The position numbers and the translations under genes are program-made. Below, piece after piece: positions 9,374-22,195 of a stretch of 64,000 bases of DNA. The notes beneath the pieces were generated by a model, which worked only from the letters and a program-made list of their open reading frames with translations, ran no database searches and was not told the DNA's origin. This DNA comes from Saccharum officinarum (Eukaryota > Streptophyta > Magnoliopsida > Poales > Poaceae), in the NCBI GenBank assembly GCA_020631735.1, contig CM036231.1, positions 3,623,831-3,687,830 on the forward strand, in the 5' to 3' direction. The first letter of the stretch is position 1. Each line of letters begins with the position of its first letter.

Positions 9374-12300
9374 TGTAACGGATCAACGTAATTATACGAG
9401 ATTAAGTAAGAAAATCTTCCACCGAGGCGGTTAATTTATCAAACTTAAACCCGTATAACCCGAGATTCCGTGAAATCACGAGGGATTTCAAACCAACCAA
9501 CATACAACCAAGATCGTACTGATTTAGCAGCCACAGTTCACATGATACATAGAGTTCACAATAAAAGTGGAGTACATCGGAGTTCGGAATAAAAGTTATT
9601 ACAACATAGTTCAAAATAACATAGCGGAAGCAAGTAGTTTTACATACACACTTAGTTCAAATACAGTGCCAGTAGATAGTCATGGTCCACAAAAGCATTA
9701 GATAAAACGAACAAAGTGACCCTTACCCAAGGTCCTAGTTGTCGCCCATCGCCGGATACAGACAGTTGGAGCAGTACCCATAGTACATCTGACCATCTGC
9801 AACAACAATGGGAACAACGCCCTGAGTACGAGAATGTACTCAGCTAGACTTACCCGTCATAAACCAGAAATAAAGGACATCAGGGATCATGCAAGGCTTT
9901 ATAGATTGGACTGGCTTGACTCATTTGCGAAAAGCATAAGTTGTTGTGAAAAACTATACCAGTACTTTTTGCATCACTTTTAGTATAACCTATTCAAGCT
10001 AGGTAAGCACCTATTGCTAAAACAATCACTTGATTCATCATTAACAATCTAGATTACCATATCAGGAATTGCATTTCCAACATCATTCACTTAACCATCA
10101 GTGTTCCATTAATGTTACTACGATGCCATAGCTCGAGTCAAGTGCTCACTAACCGGGAGCGACGGCGATTCGAATCGAATTCCTATCCAGCTGGAGATTT
10201 ATTCCTCACACAAACCCTGTTTCCCCCGTCAGGGTCGCGTAGATCACCAATGACACTTTCCAAGAAGCCACGGGATAACAATCATGGATCGCACTACCCC
10301 GGGACCGCCCGACTGCTAGGACGCACCTTGGGCTCACTCTTCGCGTCCCCGTTACACCCCCTTCAACACCAGTCTGCCAACCCGAGTTTATCCCGGCTCG
10401 AAAAGTGTCACTAGCTTCGCGGTCGAAAGGTACTTTATTCGGCCAGCTAAATGCGAGGCATGCGTTCAACATGACAAGAGGGACGAGCAACGATCGGTCC
10501 TTAATCGACACAGACGGAATCACTATAGTCCAAAACCCTATAAGACTCCGCCCGGTCTTCGTTTATCCATCAACACTTGGTTACTTTTTATGATCACAAT
10601 TACAGCTAACCATAACCCGGTATCCACCTATAACTCGCAGGTGACAGGAAATCACCTGACTTCTACCGGTCTAAGCATGGCTAAGCAATTTACTCGATCC
10701 TGACCTAACAGGGTGAAAGATAATCCGGTGGCCAAGGTAATAATGCAACAACGGTTTCACTCAACTCCTATAACTTAATGTAACTATATATATAACTATA
10801 GTTCATGTAGTAAGGAACAACTTTTATAAAATAGGAGCCTTAAAATACTCTGGGGCTTGCCTCTTTCGAACGAGCTAGGATGTTGGTCGACGCACTCTGG
10901 CAGCTCCTCGCCTGACTCTTCCTCCTCGGGCACCTCCTGTGCCTGGGGCTCCTGCTGATCCGTCCAAGCCTGCTCCTCCTGTACTACTACCTACGACTCT
11001 TCCTACGATCCTGTATGATGCAAGTGCATAAGTAAATATGCGAATGATGCATCGGATTGTGGTGGAGTGCTTTGATGACATGAGATGCAGATGAGCACAT
11101 GGAATGAGCAGTTTGAATATAACTATTTCTTCTACAAGGTAGTCAACGTCATCCAAGAACGTATACCCTAAAACATGCACCTTATTCTTCTATTAGTTAG
11201 CCTATCATCTACACATACAAGTGAACCTAAGCTACCAAAGCTTACCAACCTAACTCAACCACAACATCAGCAAGGCATAATGATGCTTCAAAGATACACC
11301 AAACATATTTTATTTCTCTTAATTTCTCATAAAGAATAATCTTTTATTCCCTATTTAACTAGGGTTACACAGCAACACCTATTTCTGGTGTAGATAAAAA
11401 TCTACAAAAATTATAGTAGATTACTCTTACTCTAACTAAGCTACTACTAAATTTTCATGAGAATTTCCTATGTAAAACTGTCTGTACAAAATAAACAAGT
11501 TATAGCCTAAATATTAGCATGAAATTATTTTGTACTAGAAAAAGTATCAAACAACAGATTTCACATTTTTTCTATGTTAATAACAGTAAACTAACCTACT
11601 AAAAAATTATCACATATATGTTCTATACAAATTTAGCCCTCTACTAAAATAACAAAGATTATCAATTAAAAGCATTTGAACTACACTTCAAAAATTTCTC
11701 ACAGAACATGCTTCACTAATATTTTTCCTAGAAAGTACATCACTAATAAAGATTAAAGCAACAAGAATCACATTTTTTCCTTCATTATTTTATTTACTAC
11801 ATATTTTCTAAGATATCAGCATTTATAGCAATTAAATAAATTTGCACAGCAAAGTGTCACAAAATTAACATGAGCTATTTTTAAACTGTAGATCTATTCA
11901 AGAGGAACATTACAAAATTTGTTTCACAATTTTTGGAGCTATAAATCTGGAGATATGATTTTTGAAAGCCTTTTCAACATTTCTGAAAATCATTTTCTTT
12001 AAAACTAAAAGTATATCCGGCCTTTAACGCTACGTGCACCCCACTGCTACACACCGAACCAAAACACCGAGACAGACAGGCGGGCCCAGGAGTCAAGCGG
12101 GACCCACAGGTCAGCCGGAGGGGAGGCCAGCAGGGGCATCGCCGGCCGGAGCTCACCGGCGGCGAGCCCACGTGCGGCGCTGGCGGCACCAGTGTGCTCA
12201 GCATAACGAGGCGCACCGACCTGTGCTCGGTCTTGGCCGGGTGGCCTACCGGAGCGAGCTCGCCGACGCGCATGGCGGCACGACGGTGTGGCTCGTCGGC

Positions 12301-12796
12301 GGGAGCTCGACTCCGGCCATGGCAAGGCGGGCAGGGAGGCGCTACGGTTTCGCGGGAGGGAGGCGAAACTGCTGACCGCGAGAGGGAGGAAGAAGGAGGG
12401 GTGGAACGAGGAGATTGTCGTAGCCACGAACTCCGGCGAGCGGCGGTGAAGAGCGGCCGGCCAAAATTGGCCTCCTCACCTTGACAAAGGCGACCGCTGG
12501 AGGGAGCACGAGGTAGAGCGAAGGGAGGCGGAGCAATGGCCGCAAGGAATCGGACGCGGGCGCGGCAGTAGCGGTCAACGGCGGTGGCGGAGCTCCGGGA
12601 GCCGGCAATGGCGCGGCTGCTGCTGGCGAGCTGCTGCGGAGCGAGAGGAGGGAATGGAGGGAGCAGCCGAGACGGGCGAGCGCGTGGAGGGGGTAAGCGG
12701 GCGCGGGGGACGCGGGGGCCACCAGGGCGCGTGTCGCGCGGTGTCGCCGTGGCTCGACCACGCGGCGGCCGAGTCCTGCCACGGCGCCACGGCGTC

Positions 12797-13070
12797 TGTA
12801 ACGTCCCGCCTCCTCGAGGCCGGACCCGCTTACATCTGGCCGCTTTTTTTAGGACATAGACTGCCCTCACAGACCAACACAAGTCTTTTCTGCGCACTTT
12901 GTCCTCACTCGTGCGTACCCAGAAAGAACTTCCCGGTCGGTCACCCATCGCTCCAGGCCGAGCACGCTTAACTTTGGAGTTCTTTCGAGATGGGCTTCCG
13001 GAAAAGAAGTTGCAACTTGTTGGTATGAGTATCCTATTAATCCTGTTAAGCCCTGGGCTGGGATGTTACA
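12797..13070 (-). mobile_element. Cassandra-type TRIM solo LTR (5S-rRNA-bearing)
   Basis: A 274-bp unit starts TGTAACGTCCC and ends GGGATGTTACA, flanked by a perfect 5-bp duplication GCGTC (12792-12796 and 13071-13075). On its minus strand it carries a stretch resembling 5S rRNA, including the polymerase III internal promoter. This combination of size, ends and 5S content defines Cassandra terminal-repeat retrotransposons in miniature. Only one LTR is present, with no internal domain. It lies inside the larger solo LTR and so inserted later. Confidence 0.9.
12903..12998 (-). other. 5S-rRNA-like segment with internal Pol III promoter (in Cassandra LTR)
   Basis: Read on the minus strand it contains AGAACTCCAAAGTTAAGCGT followed by GCTCGG, then GATGGGTGACCGACCGGGAA, which match the A-box to C-box part of plant 5S rRNA (A-box complement at 12961-12973, C-box complement at 12939-12949). 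The 5' end of a true 5S gene is not matched, so this is not a 5S rRNA gene. Confidence 0.85.
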
Positions 13071-13661
13071 GCGTCGCGCGCGGGCGCGCGCGCGGGAGGA
13101 AGCCGGCGCGGGGCGCGGGCCGGGCTGCCAGCGCTGCTGGGCCGAAAGGGAGGCCGCGGCCCACTAAAGTGAAAAACCGATTTTTCTTTTATAAATAAAA
13201 TTTTCAGATTTATTTCATTGTTTCAAAAGTGAATTTGAAGATGAAAAAGAGGTTTTCAGAATTCTGGCCCAAAATAAAAGTTGTTCAAAATTTTATTCTC
13301 TACAACTTTCATGTAGGGCATTTTTCAAAATTCTCAATAGATTTTGAATTTAGGATTTAAAGCTAAATTGTTAATCAAAAATTTATTTGTTTAGAATATT
13401 TTTAAAACAAAATTTGAGAAAAACTTGAATTCAAGAATTGCTCCAAAAATCATGTTAATTTATTCTAGATTATTTAAAATTGCTAATACCCAAAAGTATA
13501 CTACCTTTTTGGCACTTACATCAAAATTAGGGTTCTAATTAGTTGCTTTTCAAATTTAAATTTAAAAGAGCTATATTTCATGCAATGCTAGTCATGAAAT
13601 GGTGCTGAATGCTTTTATGCTTTGAAATGCTAATGCATGCTTAACACCCAGGGGTGTTACA

Positions 13662-13968
13662 ACGGCTAGGGCGGGCCTGTCGCGTGCGTCCGGACGAGGG
13701 CACCGCGGCCCCGGCCAGGGAGGCCCCCGACGCGGTCGCCCGGCATGTGGGGCTCCCAAGCGCAGCAGCAGGGGAAGGAAATGTAATGAATAGTAGCGTT
13801 ACAGACTCAGAGGAACATTCCTCTACTTATACCGATTCCGGCCCTGGCCCGGGGATTTTTAACCTTTTGTCATCTTTACGAATGGTACTCCTCGGTTTGC
13901 CATTTTTACACGAGCACCTATTTGCCACACAAAACAGTAAAGCTTCTACATATTTACCACTTTCGCTC
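13662..13968 (+). other. GC-rich to mixed stretch without an identifiable gene
   Basis: The first 130 bp are GC-rich and could be the far half of the relic interrupted at 9373. A reading frame (13654-14028) runs through it without any recognisable domain. The part after about 13790 is repeat-like. Confidence 0.3.
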
Positions 13969-13969
13969 G

Positions 13970-14175
13970 GTTGTGGATACCGATTAGCCGCCGAACCACG
14001 AAGTGTTGTCGACACAATGGGGACGTAGCTTGGTGGCAACCAAGTGAACCTCGGGAGAAAATCACTGTGTCAACATTGTCTACTCTTCTCGGTGGTCTGC
14101 CTTCGTGCAACACAAGCTTGTATTTATTTTCATATATATCTTGCTTGTGTCGCTGCTCTTGTAACCGGTGAACAT
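13970..14175 (+). mobile_element. Fragment of a copia-type LTR related to the solo LTR at 20082-22986
   Basis: The block CCGCCGAACCACGAAGTG through GAACCTCGGGAGAAAATCAC and CTTCTCGGTGGTCTGC to CGCTGCTCTTGTAAC matches the reverse complement of about 20560-20760. No LTR ends or target duplication are visible, so it is a truncated piece. Confidence 0.65.
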
Positions 14176-14729
14176 CTAATAATTCATGTGCATGCAAACA
14201 TGCAGTAGATGATGATGGGTGTATAAGAAAATAAAGGCCGTACATACACTAGTACATGGTTGCACCTGCCCGTAGCTTAGCTACCAGATGCATGTGTTTT
14301 TCTGCAGATTGTTTCTCGCTGTACGCACTGTATTTCTATGAATTAATTTATTTTTAATATGCACGCATGCAAATAAAAATCAATGGCCTACGGCCACATG
14401 CACCCAGTTGCACGAAAATCTTTTGTTTGTTATGTTTCTTATAGTCTCTAGCAAGCATAGCCATGTGACTGGGACGTACGTGCATGCATGTCACGAGGGA
14501 TCGGGCGCTGCATGTCCCTTGCTTTGTCGGTGGGAGCCTAGACGAGTTTAGGTGCATGCGCTGCATGTCCCTGGCGCGGGCGGGAAAGTGGGAGCGGGCG
14601 CACGGAACGCGTGGCGCGTGAGGACGGGTCGGGCGCGGGTTGCGGGGCTCGTGGGGAGAGGTCTGACGCGCGGGCAGGGATTCGGAGGGTGGCGCGTCGA
14701 TACGAAGCTGGTCAGGTCCGTTGGTCTAT

Positions 14730-14973
14730 GGGCCTGGTTCACTTCCCCTCCCAACCCAAAATATTTTCTCTTTTACCCATCACATCAAATCTTTCAACGC
14801 ATGTATGGAGCATTAAATGTAGGTAAAAAAGATAACTAATTGCATAGTTTGTCTGTAAATGTCAGGACGAATCTTTTGAGCCTAGTTAGTCCATAATTAG
14901 ATAAATTTTACCAAATAACAATAAAAGATGCTACAGTAGCTTTTCAGCTACTTTTCGCGAAGTGAACACACCC
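14730..14973. mobile_element. Tourist-like (PIF/Harbinger-type) MITE, 244 bp
   Basis: The left end GGGCCTGGTTCACTTC pairs with the right end GAAGTGAACACACCC as a terminal inverted repeat. The interior has the GCTACAGTAGC and CCTAGTTAGTCCATAATTAG words common in this grass MITE group. It has the same length as the MITE at 28179-28422. A clear 3-bp TSD is not seen. Confidence 0.7.
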
Positions 14974-15047
14974 ATGGTGTAGAAGAATATTATTTAACTA
15001 CACTTTTTTTGCTAGTTATATAACTAGCAAATATTAACTAGCAAAAA

Positions 15048-16276
<1,229 letters not shown>

Positions 16277-17966
16277 ATGGTCGAGATGAGCGGCAGCGGC
16301 GTGGGAGTGGTTCTCGCCGCGCTCGCCGCGGCGCTGGTCCCGTTGCTGTGGGCGGCGCTGGCGCGCCAGGTGTGGCGGCCGTACGCCGTGGCGCGGGCGT
16401 TCGCGCGGCAGGGCGTCCGGGGCCCGCCGTACCGCTTCTACGTGGGCAACAACCAGGAAGCGAGGGCGATGGTGGCGGCGGCGAGCGGCGAGGCGCTGGA
16501 GCGGAGCTCCAACGACATCGTCCGCCGCGTGATGCCGCACGTGCGGGCGTGGGCGTCGCTCTACGGCAAGGTGTTCCTGTCGTGGACCGGCTCGACGCCG
16601 AGGCTGTGGGCGGGTGACCTCGACATGGCGAAGCGGATCCTCTCCGACAAGGCCGGGCTGTACGTGAAGCCGGACCAGGGACCCGCCTTGCTGGCGCTCT
16701 TGGGCATGGGCCTGGTCTTCACCGAGGGCGACGACTGGGCGCGCCACCGCCGCGTCGTGCACCCGGCGTTCGCCATGGACAGGCTCAAGTCGATGACGGC
16801 GGCGATGGCGGCGTGCGCGGCCGAGGTGATCGGGGACTGGGAGGCGCGCGTCGCGGCGTCGGCGAGCGGGGAGGCGACGGTGGAGGTCGGCCAGTGGTTC
16901 ACGGAGCTCACCGCCGACGTCATCTCGCACACCGCCTTCGGCAGCAGCTACCGGCAGGGGAAGGAGGTGTTCCTGGCGCAGCGGAAGCTCCAGCTCATGG
17001 TCTTCGCCTCCATCAACAACGTCGTCGTGCGCGTCCCGGGAATAGTGTACGTGCCGACCAAGGCCAACATGCGCCGGTGGCAGCTCGAGCGCACCGTGCG
17101 GGGCACGCTCATGGCCATCATCGACGAGCGCCTGGCCTCGGCTAAGGAATCCAAGGGCTACGGCAACGACCTGCTCGGCCTCATGTTGGAGGCCAACGCC
17201 GGCGACGACGACGGCAAGACGCAGCAGGCCATGAGCATGGACGAGATCATCGACGAGTGCAAGACCTTCTTCTTCGCCGGGCACGACACGACTGCGCACC
17301 TCCTGACCTGGGCCATGTTCCTCCTCGGCACCCACCCGGAGTGGCAGCAGCGGCTCAGGGAGGAGGTGCTCCGCGAGTGCGGCGGCGCCGAGGTGCCCCT
17401 CAACGGCGACGCCCTGAACAAGCTCAAGCTGGTAAGTAATTAAAGCTCCGATCGACCATAGTAAATGAAAAGTACAAGACCACTGTGATTAAATCGACGG
17501 TGCCGTGGTTAATCTGCAGGTGACGATGGTGCTGTACGAGACGCTTCGCCTGTACGGCCCGGTCAACACTATCGTGAGGCAGGCGACGGCGGACGTGGAC
17601 CTCTGCGGCGTGAAGGTGCCCAAGGGCACGCACCTGGCGATCCCGTTCGCGATGCTCCACCGCGACGAGGAGGTGTGGGGCGCGTACGCCGGCGAGTTCG
17701 ACCCTCTCCGGTTCCGGAACGGCGTGGGCAGGGCCGCCGCGCACCCGAACGCGCTGCTGTCCTTCTCCTTGGGCCCGCGGTCGTGCATCGGGCAGGACTT
17801 CGCCATGCTGGAGGCCAAGGCGACGCTGGCGCTCATCCTGCGGCGGTTCGCCTTCGAGGTGGCGCCGGAGTACGTGCACGCGCCGGCCGACTTCCTGACT
17901 CTGCAGCCGTCGAAAGGGCTCCCCGTCGTGCTCAGGCTCTTGGATTCGCACACTTTGGCCAGTTGA
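16277..17966 (+). CDS. Cytochrome P450, probably CYP709 family (CYP72 clan), gene 1
   Basis: Two exons (16277-17431 and 17520-17966) flank an 88-bp GTAAGT...CTGCAG intron in phase 0 and give 533 residues, a normal P450 length. A hydrophobic N-terminal anchor (about residues 9-30) and a PP-containing hinge (RGPPY) imply an ER-bound microsomal enzyme using cytochrome P450 reductase. The I-helix AGHDTT is at 334-339, the K-helix ETLR at 392-395, PLRF (for the usual PERF) at 447-450, and the haem loop FSLGPRSCIG at 467-476 with ligand Cys474. The conserved C-terminal YVHAPADFLTLQPSKG is typical of the CYP72 clan. Wheat CYP709C1 is a fatty-acid in-chain hydroxylase; a similar substrate here is inference. 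ATG 16277 was chosen because the open upstream extension to 16127 is not shared with gene 2; ATG 16286 is possible. All key residues are intact. Confidence 0.9.
17432..17519 (+). other. Intron of P450 gene 1
   Basis: It begins GTAAGTAATT and ends TTAATCTGCAG. It lies just before the K-helix, at the same codon as the intron of gene 2. Confidence 0.9.
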
Positions 17967-18079
17967 GACATTTAAGATTCCGTAGGCAAGAAACATGTAC
18001 CTTATCGACCCCTCTCATCCCGTGATTCCTCATGCCACTGTCAGTGTCACCATCTCTTCTGTCTTCTTCTCGCTTATCT

Positions 18080-18360
18080 CCAGCAGGCTCCACGGCGGCT
18101 CCACGGCCTGGACCTGGACGCCCCATGGGCCGTGGAGGTCGACGTCGACCTGGTGGTCCCCCAGCGAGCGACGACTTGAGAGGTCCCCCTTGCGGCAGAT
18201 TTCGGCGGGCCCTAGCGACAGATCTCACATTTTTTTCCTCCTCTTTCTCATCTCAAATCCAATAAAGTTTTAGTATGCATGATTTAAAAAAAATCAATAA
18301 ATTTTGTTCAGAAATTGTTTGTGGCTGGTTTTGTGCAAACAAAATTTGTTAAGAAACTTT
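18080..18360 (+). repeat. Duplicated 3' flank of P450 gene 1
   Basis: The blocks CGCCCCATGGGCCGTGGAGG, TTGCGGCAGATTTCGGCGGG, TCTCATCTCAAATCCAAT and AATTGTTTGTGGCTG recur in the same order at about 27080-27400 after P450 gene 2. The duplication that made the pair therefore reached about 400 bp past the stop codon. The rest of 18360-19040 is T-rich with no gene. Confidence 0.8.
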
Positions 18361-19039
18361 GCACATAATTCTTTTTTTAACAAATTGTATACCAGAAACC
18401 TTTGCTTGCACAATTTATGTTCACGAGTTATGACTTGTTTTCACAAGTTACGTGAATATTTTTCTTCCTGTTTCATATTTCTGTCTACAAATTGTGATAT
18501 AGTTTTTTTCACAAATTATGTATATATAATTCTTGAATTTTTTTATGGTCGACGGAGGGGGAGAGGCAAACCCCTAGTTGATTTCATTTCAGGCGGCCTA
18601 ATTAGCCCAATAATTCAAAAGGGTACACAAATTTCTTGCTTGTAGTATAATATTTTTTTCCCTACTTACAAACAAACATCATTTCTTGTTTGTATAATAA
18701 TTTTTCCACTTACAAACCGTGCAATTTCTTGGACCGTTGGGATTGACGACTATTCACTGATTAGCAGGCCGCTATTGGCACGCAATTATTCACAACAGAT
18801 TGAGCTTCCATTCATTGATTAGCGCGCCGCAATTGATGCCCAATTCACAGTGCAACATGCCAAATGAATAATGTAGGGCTGAAGAAAACAGGATTGTTTT
18901 CGGCCCACAAAGATTTGACTCACCAAGAATTATCCATTTCGTTTCTTTGTTTTTTTTTTTTGAACTAGCAAAGTGGCAAGCGCAAAACGCACGTCTACTG
19001 TGCTGTCAACCCTAAGTAGAACTTAGTACAAACTTCCCT

Positions 19040-20081
19040 GTGGCTAAGGGTCCCCTTCCCTTTCTTTTTCTTGTTGTTCTAGGTTGCTTTGGTTTTTCTA
19101 CCACCGTCTTAGTGGCTTGTAACATGCACAACGAGAGCTCTCTCGTAGTTGCATCGTGTAATTATGTTCTTCTTAATAAAGCACGTGTAAAGGCATCGCC
19201 AAGGCGTGTTCGTGAAAAAACTACCATAACACAAGTGCGGCAGAAACTCCTTGAGTCAATCCTCAATCTGCGCTTGGGAGGACACTCCGGGGAAATGGCC
19301 ACACACTGGAGACTTAAATTGGGTTTCATCTGGCTCAAAATGCATTCCATGGTAAAAAGCTATGTTCAACGATGTCCTATTTGTCATAAGAAAAAAAAAT
19401 CTGAAAATGTTCCATACCCTGGACTTCTACAACCTCACCGTCCTTGATATGGCCTTGAGTTATATTTCTACAGATTTCGTTGAAGGCCTGCCAAAGTCTA
19501 ATGGAAAAAATGTGATACTAGTTGTTGAAGCATGTTTACGAAGTTTGCCCACTTTTTAACTCTAACACATCCATTTATTGTAGTATATTTCATTCAGGTT
19601 TTAATGCTTTCATGCTCCATGGATCTCCTCTTGCCATTGCCACCGGTCAAGATAGGATCTTTACTAGTAATTTATGGCAAGCATTATTGAAATCAACGAG
19701 GATCTAACTAAATTTCCGTAGTGGCTATCACCCCTCAATCAAATGGTTAAACCAAGAGAGTCACTCAATGCCTATGCATGGGTTTTTGTCAACTCACCAA
19801 ATGGTTCTACTAGTTCCCTTTGGCAGAGTGGTGGACTGGTGGTACAACACATGCTTCCATACATCACTCAAAATGACTCCATTTCAAGCACTCTTTTTTG
19901 AACCAAAATGGCAGAAGCTCCACCTTTCAACTAAAATAGAAAAGAGAGTTGAAAGCACACAATGCTCTAATTGATGATCATGGCAACATCAAAGTGGCCC
20001 TGGTTACAATTCTTCAACGCCATTTTGTCCCTCGTAACAATGAACCAGTTGTCCAATGGTTGGTTGAGTGGCTCAACCTAC
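19040..20081 (+). pseudogene. Ty3/gypsy pol relic (integrase)
   Basis: The frame 19150-19447 holds an integrase zinc-finger-like block (GGHSGEMATHWRLKLGFIW then CPICHKKK), and a second frame gives an integrase-core fragment (YISTDFVEGLPKSNGK). Later frames include the QMVLLVPFGRVVDWWYNTCF region near the end of the core. Frames change several times and stops are frequent, so it is dead. It is cut at 20081 by a solo LTR. Its C-terminal part continues at 22987. Confidence 0.75.
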
Positions 20082-20936
20082 TGTAGGGTCGAGATGGCGG
20101 ATTAGAGGGGGGTGAATAGTCCTTTCTAAAAATAATCGCACCGGCTAACCAAAACAAATGCGAAATTAAAACTAAACTAACGGTCTAGCCAAGACTACAC
20201 CCATCTATCTAAGTTCTTAAGCACCTTAAAAAGATCATAAACAAGCAACTAATGTGTCGGGCTAGCTAGACCTCACCTAACCAATTCTAGCAGCAAGCTC
20301 ACGCAAACCTACGCCACTAGTACTTCAAGCACGGGGGAGCTCCTACACAAACTAGTGAAGCAAAAGCACAAAGTCACCTAAGCTCACTAGCAATGCTCAA
20401 TAACAAGGCTACACAAGGCAAATTATAGAGCGTAAATTACTTAGCTACACAAACTAAGTAATGTGACTAACAAGGTTACTCAAACCGAATTAGTCACGCA
20501 AGAGAGCTACTTCTATGCTACACAAGTAAGAAGACAACTAGCAAGCTACTAAAGCTAAAGTAGTCACAAGAGCAACTACATAAGCACAATGTAAATGAAA
20601 GTAATACAATCTTGTGTTGTGCGAAATGCAAACCACCGAGAAGATGATGAAGACAATGTTGACACGGTGATTTTCTCCCGAGGTTCACTTGGCTGCCACC
20701 AAGCTACGTCTCCGTTGTGTTGACCGCTCACTTGGTGGTTCGGCGGCTAATTGGCATCACCCGCCAAGCCCGCACGTCGGTCACTGCAAGAACCTACCCC
20801 GAAAGTGAGGGTAGCTCAATGTCACGCTCTACTAGAGTTGCTCTTCGCGATCCCCGCGGGGTGAGCAAAATCCCCCTCACAAATCCTCCTCCAGAGCACT
20901 GCACAATCTTCTCGCGTGCTTAAACGAAGTCGCAAG

Positions 20937-22195
20937 TGATGAGCCCATGGCTCATCGAGATAGTCATAAAGGCAAGTCTAGCATTATTTCAAATATAGCA
21001 GCCGATAATTCTTTGAAACCCTCTGATATTAAATTTGGAGCTATTATTTTTTATAAGAAATATAGCCAGAACATGATGGACAAATTTACTCCGGCTGGCT
21101 TGTCATCAAAGATATATTTTGGAGATACAACCAAGCTAAGTTTCCAGGGAGTTAATGTGCGCAAGAAGCTAGCAGAGAAGGAACGGATATTACAAAAACT
21201 AATTCATGTTGGCACTATACAAATAGAGATCCCGGACAATCCAACTTGAGTTCATGCGTGGAAGGTAATTGCTTAATTGCAATATGAATAATAAGGAAGT
21301 TGATTAGCAATGTGGCCGTATTATTTTATTATTTCCACATATATTGGTGGCTGGTGCTTTGCGTGCATGCACCAGGCGTAGTTAGTTTCCTTTTCTTAAT
21401 GAAGTCCCAGTCCGGTTTATGTTTGGGTCGGTTTAGCTAGCTAGTCTGGTCGAGTCAATCTAGTCGGCAGGCCTACGTGCCATATATGCCTATGGCCTGT
21501 GTGCCCAGAAAATTAGATTGGATTTTTATCGTGTGAAGTTATTCCTCGTCGAGCCGTCGCTCATGAAACCCTAGTGGGTGTTATTAGATCCTTGTGGATT
21601 TGTGTTGGTGTGTGATCGGGAATTCATCTTCTCGGACTTGCATCGGTTCCTGTTGGAATCCCCCTCTCCGGATCGTGTCCTGTTTGGTGCACGGGTTGGA
21701 GACATTGCTGCTGTTCGGATTGCATCTACTAAAGTATTGTAAGCCGAACCATTTATCATCTATCTAGTATTGCTGCTGCTTGCGTCTGATCCATTCAGAT
21801 TGATCAAAGGAATTATTTTGGATTATTTCTGCTTTTCTGTTGCTGCTGCTATTGTTTCGTCCGATTCCTCATTGGTTAAATTATATGATCTAGTCCTGTG
21901 CTTCCCCAGCCGATTAAATTAATATACATAGTTACATCAGTTACTGTTGCTTGGAGATATCTCAATATTGAGCTGCCACTATTGCTACTCACGTGAACCT
22001 TTTGAAGTGAATTGTGTTTTGTGCTGCCGAACACTGTTTTTCGTCTGGCTGTAGGCGGGATTGCTCGAGTCAACAACCATTGTAAATCTTTGCTGCAGTT
22101 TAATTACTAAAATTCAGAGAGCCAATTTTCTTATTCTCTTGTACAGTGAAAGATTGGGCGAATTATTATTGGACATTGTAGCCTTGTCCTCGTCA
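20937..22195 (+). mobile_element. Solo LTR (or LTR-like unit) of an unidentified retrotransposon, 1259 bp
   Basis: It starts TGATGAGCCCATGG and ends CTTGTCCTCGTCA, is flanked by a perfect 5-bp duplication GCAAG (20932-20936 and 22196-22200), and lies inside the copia-type solo LTR. The TG...CA ends and 5-bp TSD fit an LTR. No pol domain is present. It carries one ORF of 100 codons. Strand is assigned from that ORF and is uncertain. Confidence 0.75.
20947..21249 (+). CDS. Unrecognised 100-aa ORF within the 1259-bp LTR unit
   Basis: It starts 10 bp inside the LTR and runs 100 codons (MAHRDSHKGKSS at the start, IQIEIPDNPT at the end). It is basic and hydrophilic, with no signal peptide, membrane segment or known motif that I can see. 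The codon usage is AT-rich like the surrounding unit. It could be a captured gene fragment or chance; I assign no function. Confidence 0.25.
   Translation: MAHRDSHKGKSSIISNIAADNSLKPSDIKFGAIIFYKKYSQNMMDKFTPAGLSSKIYFGDTTKLSFQGVNVRKKLAEKERILQKLIHVGTIQIEIPDNPT

Larger units (their letters stand above)
9374..13661 (-). mobile_element. Solo LTR of a long-LTR Ty3/gypsy-type family (copy 1)
   Basis: It starts TGTAAC and ends GTTACA, with flanks GCGGC (9369-9373) and ACGGC (13662-13666), a 5-bp target duplication with one mismatch. It contains no coding domain. It shares its ordered sequence blocks with 52728-57953: GAGGGATTTCAAACCAACCA near the left end, GTACTCAGCTAGACTTACCC, CTCACTAACCGGGAGCGACG, AGGTGACAGGAAATCACCTG, a GC-rich block, and a CACC(C/T)(A/G)GGGGTGTTACA end. 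The TGTAACACCC start on the minus strand and the 4-kb length suggest the Del/Tekay lineage; that assignment is an inference. A Cassandra-type LTR is nested inside. Confidence 0.75.

Noticed and set aside
11974..12948. 324-codon minus-strand ORF and overlapping ORFs in the GC-rich part of the solo LTR
   Set aside because: Frames are open on both strands because stop codons are rare in GC-rich DNA, and the ORF crosses the Cassandra border, so it is not a gene.
12903..12998. A 5S rRNA gene
   Set aside because: Only the internal promoter part matches, inside a 274-bp LTR with its own TSD; it is Cassandra sequence.
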